A DNA stretch of 64,000 bases from Endomychus coccineus. Its lineage: Eukaryota; Arthropoda; Insecta; Coleoptera; Endomychidae. Shown here in pieces: positions 10,010 to 17,016 of the stretch. The translations under genes and the position numbers were made by a program. Every line of letters begins with the position of its first letter. The stretch's first letter is position 1. Under the pieces are notes generated by a model. That model searched no databases and was not told where the DNA came from. It saw nothing but the letters and a program-made list of their open reading frames with translations. The stretch lies in assembly GCA_958510875.1 (NCBI GenBank), contig CAUEHT010000005.1, positions 372,001 through 436,000 of the forward strand. The letters are read 5' to 3'.

Positions 10010-10660
10010 CCACGTGACAGCTGTCATCGAAGGTACAGAATGCTTCGTGGAGATGTCGCCACCACGTGACAGCTGTCATGGCGACCCTTGGGTACAGGCT
10101 GCTTCATGGAGATGTCGCCACCATATGACAGCTGTCATGGTGAACCAAAGGTACAGGTTGCTTCGTGTAGGTGTCACCAACACGTGACAGCTGTCATGGT
10201 GAGCTAAAGGTACAGAACGCTTCGTGGAGATGTCGCCACCACGTGACAGCTGTCATGGTGACCCTTGGGTACAGGCTGCTTCATGGAGATGTCGCCACCA
10301 TATGACAGCTGTTATGGTGAACCAAAGGTACAGGTTGCTCCGTGTAGGTGTCACCAACACGTGACAGCTGTCATGGTGAGCTAAAGGTACAGAATGCTTC
10401 GTGGAGATGTCGCCACCACGTGACAGCTGTCATGGCGACCCTTGGGTACAGGCTGCTTCATGGAGATGTCGCCACCATATGACAGCTGTCATGGTGAACC
10501 AAAGGTACAGGTTGCTTCGTGTAGGTGTCACCAACACGTGACAGCTGTCATGGTGAGCTAAAGGTACAGGCTGCTTCGTGTAGGTGTCACGTGACAGATG
10601 TCATGGCGGACCGAAGGTACAGGCTGCTTCGTGTAGGTGTCACCACCACGTGACAAAGAC
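10010..10660. repeat. ~59-bp minisatellite in the Polinton TIR
   Basis: Tandem units alternate around CACGTGACAGCTGTCATGG, then GGTACAG, TGCTTCGTG and a GATGTCGCCACC or GGTGTCACCAAC block. Higher-order alternation of the unit types is visible. The mirror copy lies at about 20560-21110. No coding potential. Confidence 0.85.
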
Positions 10661-10770
10661 TGCTTTGTCATTGTTTCAATCCGGCGACCATAGTTTACGA
10701 ACGATGATGACGTCACTGCTTCGAACCGATGACAGTTACTGATTCAATCCGGCGACCATAGTTCACGAAC

Positions 10771-10808
10771 GATGATGACGTCATCATCGTTCACGAACTA
10801 TGATGGGC
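10771..10808. promoter_or_regulatory. Near-perfect palindrome with CRE-like core at inner TIR end
   Basis: About 38 bp reading GTTCACGAACGATGATGACG then its near reverse complement, centred on TGACGTCA, the CRE/ATF consensus. It recurs on the right arm at about 20367-20404. It could be a hairpin, a replication or packaging signal, or a transcription-factor site; the sequence alone does not decide. Confidence 0.5.
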
Positions 10809-10880
10809 TAATGAGGAATAAAATGTGAATAATCATAATGATTGTATTACATTCATACACATGTTTTTTCGCATGATTCA

Positions 10881-11040
10881 ACACATGCTTTAACATTCAG
10901 ACAAGTGTTTCAACATTCAGACACGTGTTTCAACATTCAGACACGTGTTTCAACATTCAGACACGTGTTTCAACATTCAGACACGTGTTTCAACATTCAG
11001 ACACGTGTTTCAACATTCAGACACGTGTTCCAGCATTCAT
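10881..11040. repeat. 20-bp tandem repeat, eight copies
   Basis: Exact 20-bp periodicity of ACACGTGTTTCAACATTCAG, with diverged outer units at each end. Every core unit has the palindrome CACGTG. It lies between the left TIR and the ATPase gene and has no mirror on the right, so it may be promoter-associated. The 97-codon frame at 10842-11135 is only the translation of this repeat and is not called as a gene. Confidence 0.85.
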
Positions 11041-11135
11041 ACCTATTTAACATGTATTTGATACCTGATTTTGACAGAACCGTAGGAGCATCTAACCGCG
11101 CGATCAGACATACACAATATAACATCATCATCTAG

Positions 11136-11143
11136 TATATAAA
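11136..11143 (+). promoter_or_regulatory. TATA-like box upstream of ATPase gene
   Basis: TATATAAA within CTAGTATATAAAC, 17 bp before the ATPase ATG at 11161. The same AGTATATAAA word precedes the penton-like gene. With normal TATA-to-start spacing the transcript would begin at or just after the ATG region, implying a very short leader or a different start. Confidence 0.4.
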
Positions 11144-11160
11144 CAAATGCTTATTAACAT

Positions 11161-11886
11161 ATGTTCCAGTATGATTTCGATTCGCCTTCAGGCATGATGA
11201 AGATTGTGAAGCAAAAAGACTCGTTGAGTATTATGAACTTAGGGTCAAGCAATGAGAATGTTGAACAACCACAACGTCACAGCTCTTTGCTGCCTAATAC
11301 TCTACGAACAATAATCTGTGGTCCAAGTAATTGTGGGAAAACAAATGTGATGTTATCTCTATTGTTAGATGCAAACGGTCTGAAATTTGAAAACGTGTAC
11401 ATATATTCAAAGTCTTTACACCAACCAAAATACCAGTTACTAAAGGAGACATTGAAGAAAATTGAGGGGCTTGGATATTTTCCTTGTACCGAAAGTGATG
11501 AGGTCATAGACCCCACAGAAGCGAGGCCTAATTCAATCATAATATTCGATGACGTGATGTTTGAGAAACAGGAGAAAATTCGTGCTTATTTTTCAAGAGG
11601 GAGACACAACTCAATTGATAGTTTCTATCTTTGTCAGTCTTTTGCTAAATGTCCAAAACATGGATTGCGCGACAATGCCAATTGCTTGATTATTTTCAAA
11701 CAGGATGAGCTCAATTTGAAACATATATTCACCGATCATATAAGTACCGACATGTCACTCGAAAAATTCAAAGAGATATGTAGCGTATGTTGGAAAGATA
11801 AATATGGATTCCTTATGATAAACAAAGACTGTGATATGAACAAAGGACGTTATCGCAAAGGTTTTGATAGTTATATATACATCTAA
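11161..11886 (+). CDS. Polinton packaging ATPase (A32/FtsK-HerA type), 241 aa
   Basis: This P-loop ATPase is expected to pump DNA into capsids. Walker A is GPSNCGKT at residues 54-61 and Walker B is IIIFDD at about 126-131. The conserved SRGRHNSIDSFYLCQSFAK stretch follows at about 145-163, as in poxvirus A32-like ATPases of Polintons. The gene is complete, starts at the first ATG after a TATA-like box, and ends about 40 bp before the next gene. Family assignment is strong. Confidence 0.93.
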   Translation: MFQYDFDSPSGMMKIVKQKDSLSIMNLGSSNENVEQPQRHSSLLPNTLRTIICGPSNCGKTNVMLSLLLDANGLKFENVYIYSKSLHQPKYQLLKETLKKIEGLGYFPCTESDEVIDPTEARPNSIIIFDDVMFEKQEKIRAYFSRGRHNSIDSFYLCQSFAKCPKHGLRDNANCLIIFKQDELNLKHIFTDHISTDMSLEKFKEICSVCWKDKYGFLMINKDCDMNKGRYRKGFDSYIYI

Positions 11887-11928
11887 CATGTATATATACT
11901 TTCATTTGAAATAGACAACCCGCTCAGC

Positions 11929-12993
11929 ATGGACGTGGGTGTGAGTAACACGCTTAAAGAAAAACAACAATTGAAGAAAAAAATTTGGGAGTTAGCAAAC
12001 GTTGTGAGGAAAAAATATATGGCTGTGAAATTGGGTAAAGCTGAAAATGATGAGATTCTAGATAATATGTTCAGGAATGTATCTAAACCTCTGGAGGAAA
12101 TTGCGAAAAATGCTGAAATAATCAAACAAAATTCGTTGGTTAAACCTAAAAGTATTGTTTCTACAGCAACACAAATGGAGAACATACCAATCCCAAATAT
12201 TGTAACTGAAGGGGAAGAGTTCGTATATAACCCCCAAAATACTGAGGAGGATGTGTTTACCCTCGAACCTACTATCGATCAGATTCGTGAAGAATTCAGA
12301 AAACATAAGAAAGATAATGCAGAGGCTACAGAGGAGTTTCTGCAACAATACCCCACATTAGCACGTTATTACTTGGAAGGATTCCTATTGGATGATGATG
12401 TCAAGAAATACGATGATAGAATGGGATTGCAATATAATTCAACTTTAGACAAATGGTTCATGGGTAATCAACCTATAGAAATTGATAGTGAGAGTAATAT
12501 AATTATCAAGGGTACTCCGTTCAAGGGTACCACAGGACTGTATAATTTGATATTTTATAGAGATGTTCTACCTGATACTTACACTGTGGAAGATGGGAAA
12601 AATTACAGTCAAATGATGGAAATGACTAGTGCCCATAGGCGTAATAACGATCCAGCTGATCGAATAAGAAACATTGTAAAATACAAAAATGTACTGAAAC
12701 CTTTGATTAATTCCATGAAAAGACCCAGAGCCAAAACATACACTGGAAGTGCATATATCAAAAATGATATGCTTGAATATAACGAGAAACCTATCGAATA
12801 TGTTTATTGGGATGACGTTAACGAAATTGTGGATAGACTGAGACTTCTTGTTGCATCCTCGCATGCAGGTAACCATAATCATCACAATGAGATAATCTCT
12901 ATAATAGAAGAATTGATAGAGGCAGGGGTAATTGAACAAAAACCAGGTGTAAGACAAATTCATCTCAGTTATAAAGATGGTTTCAATGGATAA
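11929..12993 (+). CDS. Conserved Polinton protein of unknown function (DUF8207-like), 354 aa
   Basis: The N-terminal ~70 residues are charged and helical (KEKQQLKKKIWELANVVRKK), then a low-complexity acidic linker. A globular part from about 165 contains TPFKGTTGLYNLIF. A conserved C-terminal block reads EYVYWDDVNEIVDRLRLLVA and ends with the HNHHNEIISIIEEL stretch. That block is very common in insect Polinton-associated proteins, which I recall as DUF8207. Its role is unknown; position between ATPase and fibre-like gene suggests a virion function. The stop overlaps the next ORF start by 17 bp, which implies coupled or overlapping expression. Confidence 0.8.
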   Translation: MDVGVSNTLKEKQQLKKKIWELANVVRKKYMAVKLGKAENDEILDNMFRNVSKPLEEIAKNAEIIKQNSLVKPKSIVSTATQMENIPIPNIVTEGEEFVYNPQNTEEDVFTLEPTIDQIREEFRKHKKDNAEATEEFLQQYPTLARYYLEGFLLDDDVKKYDDRMGLQYNSTLDKWFMGNQPIEIDSESNIIIKGTPFKGTTGLYNLIFYRDVLPDTYTVEDGKNYSQMMEMTSAHRRNNDPADRIRNIVKYKNVLKPLINSMKRPRAKTYTGSAYIKNDMLEYNEKPIEYVYWDDVNEIVDRLRLLVASSHAGNHNHHNEIISIIEELIEAGVIEQKPGVRQIHLSYKDGFNG

Positions 12994-13630
12994 GTTTGGC
13001 AGAGCCTCCTCTTCCATGTGGATATATGATACAAATGTATTTAATAATAATTTCAAACAAGTTCACGGACAAGGATTATTCCTAACGAGCGATGGAAGTT
13101 ATGATATGGAAAATCGTAGATTGTGCAACGTAAAATCACCGAATGATGATGGAGATGTTGCAAATAAAGTATATGTTGATAAATTAACACACAAACTGAA
13201 TCTGAAAACGGAAACCAGTCTTAAAGATACCTTCAATGTTAGGGTTGATAATTTGATCAAAGATATCAACAAGGATCTGGATGAACATAACTTAACGAAT
13301 GACGAGGTTATTCTCAACATTGATAAACATCTGATGGACATTCAGAATAAATATAATGGAATGGGGATCTATATAAAATCAGAGTATAAAACAATCAGTG
13401 ATAGTGTGAGGGAAAACAGAAATGAATTGAAAGAGATCAATAACACATTTAACAGTGTGAACATGCGTCTAAATGACATTACTAGTAAAGTGGAGGCGTT
13501 AGAACGACGGATGACATCTGTGGAACCTTCTAAGAAGAGACCCTCATCATCCACAACAACAAAGCAGGGCTCTGTGAAACGTATATCTCCAAATCCTGTG
13601 AATATACCCAAAAAATTAATTCTACACTAG
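12977..13630 (+). CDS. Fibre/spike-like coiled-coil protein, 217 aa
   Basis: Near the N-terminus (residues about 40-67) is a phage-tail-fibre-like motif: MENRRLCNVKSPNDDGDVAN followed by KVYVDK, matching the pattern 'N.RI.NV..P.D..DAV.K.YVD'. Long heptad-rich coiled coils follow at about 70-175, and then a short basic Ser/Thr-rich tail. This architecture suits a trimeric fibre or spike anchored in a capsid. The start overlaps the upstream gene by 17 bp. Function is inferred from motif and shape; no receptor-binding head is recognisable. Confidence 0.6.
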   Translation: MVSMDKFGRASSSMWIYDTNVFNNNFKQVHGQGLFLTSDGSYDMENRRLCNVKSPNDDGDVANKVYVDKLTHKLNLKTETSLKDTFNVRVDNLIKDINKDLDEHNLTNDEVILNIDKHLMDIQNKYNGMGIYIKSEYKTISDSVRENRNELKEINNTFNSVNMRLNDITSKVEALERRMTSVEPSKKRPSSSTTTKQGSVKRISPNPVNIPKKLILH

Positions 13631-13647
13631 ATTTCCACATTGATAAG

Positions 13648-14571
13648 ATGAGTAGAGAACAAGTTGTGCATGAGCTTCATAAGCCGAGTAGGAAGAATTT
13701 CAAACGACGCAGAACGATCATAAAAGGTTTGGATGATTTGTGGCAAATGGATCTGGCAGAAATGGGTAATTACGCTCGTGAAAATAGAGGATTCAAATAC
13801 ATTTTGATTATGATCGATTGTTTCTCGAAATTTCTATGGACACGCCCGCTGAAAACAAAATCAGCCGAAGAAGTTCGGAAAGCGGTCAGTTCTATATTGC
13901 TAGAAGGACATCGTAAGCCTAGGAATCTGCAAAGCGATCAGGGAAAAGAATTCTTCAATAAACACTTTAACGATCTAATGAAGAAACATAATATCAATCA
14001 TTATAATACGTATAGTGTGAAAAAAGCAGCCATTGCTGAACGTGTCATTCGAACGTTAAAGGAATCGCTCTACAAACATTTCAGTCTCAGCGGGAAATAC
14101 AAATGGCTTGATATACTTGAAGAAACCACAGAAAAATATAATAAACGTAAACATAGTACTATAAATATGGCTCCAATAAAAGTGACGAAACAGATTGAGA
14201 GCGAGATATTGAAGCGATCCTACTCACACATCAAGTTAGCTCTGCCTCACAAATTCAACGTAGGAGATGTGGTACGAATAAGTAAGGCTAAACATATTTT
14301 TGAGAAGGGATTTACGCCCAATTGGAGTACGGAATTATTTAAAATCATCAAAGTAAAAATTACCAACCCGGTCACATATCTACTAGAAGATATGACCAAC
14401 GCACCAATCAGCGGCTGTTTCTACGAGGAAGAATTACAGAAAACAAAACAACCCGATGTGTATTTAGTCGAAAAAATATTACGAAAGAGGAGGGGTCAAC
14501 AGTATGTGAAATGGTTGGGTCTAGATAATAATCACAACAGTTGGATCAATAATTCGGATCTCGTTCAATGA
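13648..14571 (+). CDS. Polinton retrovirus-like integrase with chromodomain, 307 aa
   Basis: DDE integrase that would insert the element and create the 6-bp duplication. Catalytic residues by motif are D35 (WQMDLAEM), D97 (LQSDQGKEF) and E131 (AIAERVIRTLKE). An SH3-like C-terminal DNA-binding region follows around FNVGDVVRISK (about 205-260). A chromodomain (about 270-307: VYLVEKILRKRRG, YVKWLGLDNNHNSW) ends the protein, as in other Polinton integrases. The N-terminal HHCC zinc finger of retroviral enzymes is absent, as is common in this group. It starts 17 bp after the fibre-like gene stop and is intact. Confidence 0.94.
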   Translation: MSREQVVHELHKPSRKNFKRRRTIIKGLDDLWQMDLAEMGNYARENRGFKYILIMIDCFSKFLWTRPLKTKSAEEVRKAVSSILLEGHRKPRNLQSDQGKEFFNKHFNDLMKKHNINHYNTYSVKKAAIAERVIRTLKESLYKHFSLSGKYKWLDILEETTEKYNKRKHSTINMAPIKVTKQIESEILKRSYSHIKLALPHKFNVGDVVRISKAKHIFEKGFTPNWSTELFKIIKVKITNPVTYLLEDMTNAPISGCFYEEELQKTKQPDVYLVEKILRKRRGQQYVKWLGLDNNHNSWINNSDLVQ

Positions 14572-14851
14572 ATCCATCATTGATCATCTGGAGATTATTA
14601 GGAACAAACAAATAGCTGGAATATTATTGACTCGAGGGTATGGTTATTATAATAGAACAAAAATTCCGTGAATATGAGGGTGAATCAAGAGTGAAGATTA
14701 TAATATTTGAAACATATATTGTTAAGATTATACTTAAGTCTTTTGTATTGAGAAAATTTTGAAATTAATAAAAAATATTATTTTGAGATCTTTGATCTTT
14801 CTCCCTCCCCTCGTTAAATAACGGTGCAATCTTGAATTTTCATCAGTCTGT
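14572..14851. other. Polinton intergenic spacer
   Basis: 280 bp, AT-rich, without a gene. AATAAAAAATATT at about 14766 is a plausible polyadenylation signal for the leftward gene block. A short inverted repeat AGATCTTTGATCT lies at about 14786. A promoter for the PLA2 gene presumably lies here but no clear TATA box is visible. Confidence 0.5.
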
Positions 14852-15634
14852 ATGGAAGCGTACGTAGGAGAAGGTGTTCTCAATACGCTTATAAACAAGC
14901 TCCCGTTTGAACTTCATATTCCTGGTTATCAATTCTGTGGTCCCGGTACAAAATTAGAAGAACGGTTGAGAAGAGGAGATTCAGGTATCAATCCACTCGA
15001 TAAAGCTTGCCGCCAACACGATATTTCATATCTGCGAAACGCTAGTTTGGAAGGACGTCACGAGGCGGATAAAATATTAGAGAACGCTGCTTGGCAACGT
15101 GTCAAATCTAAAGACACAAAATTTGGAGAAAGGATTGCCGCTTTCGGTGTAAATAAAATTATGAAGGCAAAGAGGAAATTGGGAATGGGTATGAGAAAGA
15201 AGGTTGGGTTCGGAAGTGCAATTGTCGATGGAGTGAGAAAAGTTATGAAGAATAAGTTTGACTCATCCAATCTGAAGAAAACATCCCAAACAGCGTTGAA
15301 AGTTGCACGAAAACAATTCAAAAAAGCGGGTGGTCGGAAAAATGTTCGGTTACCAAGAGTAATTCCTATTCCAAAGACTGGAGGATTTCTACCATTTTTA
15401 ATACCTCTGTTTGCCGGCTTATCAGCTGCTGGAGCATTGGCGGGGGGTGGTGCAGGCATCGCTAAGGCCGTCAACGACAGCAAAGCAGCTCGGAAAACCT
15501 TGGAGGAAACGGAAAGATATAATAAAACAATGGAAGCTATAGCTTTGGGGAAACAAGGATCTGGTCTATATTTGAAAAAGTATCGCAAAGGTCTTGGTCT
15601 ATATTTAAATAAACATCCAAAAAACTGTCAGTAA
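14852..15634 (+). CDS. Minor capsid protein with parvovirus-VP1-like phospholipase A2 domain, 260 aa
   Basis: The N-terminus has the PLA2 calcium loop GYQFCGPG (25-32) and the catalytic HD..Y (QHDISY, H56-D57, Y60), the pattern of the parvovirus VP1-unique PLA2 domain used for endosomal escape. The middle is basic. A hydrophobic segment (about 178-207, FLPFLIPLFAGLSAAGALAG) and a C-terminal GLYLKKYRKGLGLYL tail resemble adenovirus pX/pVI-like minor capsid proteins of Polintons. The last codons contain a slippery A_AAA_AAC (15619-15625) that puts ribosomes into the protease frame. The gene is intact. Confidence 0.88.
   Translation: MEAYVGEGVLNTLINKLPFELHIPGYQFCGPGTKLEERLRRGDSGINPLDKACRQHDISYLRNASLEGRHEADKILENAAWQRVKSKDTKFGERIAAFGVNKIMKAKRKLGMGMRKKVGFGSAIVDGVRKVMKNKFDSSNLKKTSQTALKVARKQFKKAGGRKNVRLPRVIPIPKTGGFLPFLIPLFAGLSAAGALAGGGAGIAKAVNDSKAARKTLEETERYNKTMEAIALGKQGSGLYLKKYRKGLGLYLNKHPKNCQ
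15619..15625 (+). promoter_or_regulatory. Candidate -1 ribosomal frameshift site A_AAA_AAC
   Basis: The heptamer is phased exactly as X_XXY_YYZ in the PLA2-gene frame (codons CCA AAA AAC), two sense codons before the UAA. A -1 slip leads directly into the open frame that runs on through the protease. That frame, between 15625 and the first ATG at 15718, is fully open and encodes the family-typical protease N-terminus (PRRPLTDLDLLKLAK and IPHFRGVFMRD). No strong downstream pseudoknot is obvious; only a 4-bp stem CAGA/TCTG near 15642-15654 was seen. Confidence 0.65.
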
Positions 15635-16005
15635 ACCTACCCAGAAGACCTCTGACCGATCTCGATCTACTAAAACTAGCAAAAGCTCTGAAAATTCCCC
15701 ATTTTAGAGGAGTATTTATGCGTGATGAACTACCATCCAACGGACCATGGAAAAACGAGCGTGGAATAGTTAATTTAGATAGCTCGGACAATGGAGGCAC
15801 TCACTGGGTTGGGTTTAATAAAGTCGGTGATACAGTTTTATATTATGATAGTTTTGGCAATTTACGCCCCCCTCGCGAACTAGTGGATTATTTCAAAAAG
15901 TGTAAGATATTATTCAATCACGATAATTTTCAACAATATAACACTTATAATTGTGGTCAGTTATGTTTAGATTTCCTCTCTAACTCTTCAGTTGTGCTCG
16001 ACTAA
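15626..16005 (+). CDS. Adenain-like cysteine protease of Polinton
   Basis: Maturation protease of the capsid. Counting from the in-frame ATG at 15718, the catalytic residues by motif are H29 (GTHWVGF), D44 (YYDSFGNLRPP), Q72/Q73 and C79 (YNTYNCGQLC). The open frame has no ATG upstream of 15718, yet 15626-15717 encodes a conserved N-terminal helix seen in other Polinton proteases. The true protein therefore probably begins by -1 frameshift from the minor capsid gene rather than at 15718. The start is given just after the slippery heptamer. The alternative is initiation at 15718 giving a truncated 95-residue enzyme, or an unseen splice. Confidence 0.88.
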
Positions 16006-16020
16006 CCCTGCATTTATTAG

Positions 16021-16028
16021 TATATAAA
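16021..16028 (+). promoter_or_regulatory. TATA-like box upstream of penton-like gene
   Basis: TATATAAA within TTAGTATATAAATAG, 28 bp before the ATG at 16057. Relic copy A keeps ATATAAA at the equivalent place, while copy B has lost it. It matches the box before the ATPase gene. Confidence 0.5.
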
Positions 16029-16056
16029 TAGATTGTTGGTAAAGTTTGCATCAATC

Positions 16057-16800
16057 ATGTCTCAGACGTTCACTATCACGGGTAAGAGCTCCCGCTTATC
16101 TGTAGATTTCCACCCACCTATAGAACTAGATCCTCATTCATATTATTCTATCGCACTTGTTGGCTTGCATACGTACAATAGCATTCCGAACATTGAAGAA
16201 GGTTTTAATAAATTTTATTATAAAAATGTGAAGGGTGAGGAAGAAGTAGTAACTATACCTACGGGGTCCTACGAGTTGACAGACATCGAGAATTTCATAC
16301 AAAGTGCAGTTTGTGGGATAGGAGTGAAGCAAGAAGAACGTGACCGGAAATTATCAATAAAATCTAACAACAACACTCTACACACAGAGCTGAAGAGTGA
16401 TTTTGAAGTGAATTTTATTCCTAAAGATAGTATAAGCGAACTGTTGGGATTCAGCAAAAAGAAATTGACATCTCGCGAACTACACGTATCTGATCGACCT
16501 ATAAACATAATCAAAGTTCAAACAATACGTGTTGAGTGTAACTTAACCGCAGGAGCATATTATAACAATAAGATAGCTCATACGATATATGAGTTCTCAC
16601 CTCTTGTACCACCTGGGTTTTCCATTGATATAGAGCCGAAGAATCTTATTTATCTACCGGTCATCAGCAAGACGTCCTTCGATAACATCACGCTGAATAT
16701 TTTAGATCAGAATTGGAAACCGGTAAATTTTCGTGGAGAAGAAATTATTATACGATTGGAATTGAAAAAGATCGTTAGGGATTATACCTCACAACAATAA
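16057..16800 (+). CDS. Penton-like (single jelly-roll) minor capsid protein, 247 aa
   Basis: The protein lies between protease and major capsid gene, the standard place of the Polinton penton homologue. It starts MSQTFTITGKSSRLSVDF and is beta-rich, with conserved HPPIELDPHSYYSIALVGLH near the N-terminus and IPTGSYELTDIENFI at about residues 67-81. The open frame extends upstream to 16033, but only with TTG, so the ATG at 16057 is chosen; both relic copies conserve this ATG context (ATCAATCATGTCT). It would form the capsid vertices. It is intact, and an AATAAA follows the stop. Confidence 0.85.
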   Translation: MSQTFTITGKSSRLSVDFHPPIELDPHSYYSIALVGLHTYNSIPNIEEGFNKFYYKNVKGEEEVVTIPTGSYELTDIENFIQSAVCGIGVKQEERDRKLSIKSNNNTLHTELKSDFEVNFIPKDSISELLGFSKKKLTSRELHVSDRPINIIKVQTIRVECNLTAGAYYNNKIAHTIYEFSPLVPPGFSIDIEPKNLIYLPVISKTSFDNITLNILDQNWKPVNFRGEEIIIRLELKKIVRDYTSQQ

Positions 16801-17016
16801 ATAATAATCCAATACTCACCACCACTCATTATATGAAAGGAATTCAACTGAGAAGGTTGCAGTAGCCATCACTTGAGAACATGGGTTTGGATTTCAGCAA
16901 TAAAAGACATCTCCATAGTGGTCATCAGTCATTATCTACAACGAGCTCGAGGGAGAAGGTTGCTTCTGCATCACTATCATTGGAAAATATCAATTTTTTG
17001 AAGTCCCTTGGTTACA
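16801..17016. other. Spacer between penton and major capsid genes
   Basis: 216 bp without a gene. An imperfect internal duplication is visible: ACTGAGAAGGTTGCAGTAGC-like and GGGAGAAGGTTGCTTCTGC-like blocks about 100 bp apart, each followed by CATCACTTGAGAA / CATCACTATC. This may be a promoter repeat for the capsid gene. Confidence 0.35.

Larger units (their letters stand above)
9220..10842. repeat. Polinton left terminal inverted repeat
   Basis: Reverse complement of about 20320-21836. The outer 230 bp is unique sequence. Next comes an array of 25-bp units (about 9450-9900), then an array of ~59-bp units (about 10010-10660), and finally a palindrome-rich inner end with TGACGTCA. Arm lengths differ slightly (about 1,620 versus 1,520 bp) mainly through repeat number. 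A single open frame across 9851-10069 is a by-product of the repeats. Confidence 0.95.

Noticed and set aside
9851..10069. 72-codon frame found identically in both Polinton TIRs (mirror at 20987-21205)
   Set aside because: Lies entirely in minisatellite DNA, low complexity, and is duplicated simply because the TIRs are inverted copies.
10842..11135. 97-codon open frame with a 20-residue repeat
   Set aside because: It is only the translation of the 20-bp DNA tandem array; the repeat length is not a multiple of three, so all three frames cycle and no real protein is implied.
15058..15588. 176-codon minus-strand frame inside the PLA2 gene, and other antisense frames in Polinton genes
   Set aside because: Shadow of the real gene; no homology, and the plus-strand frame has clear domains.
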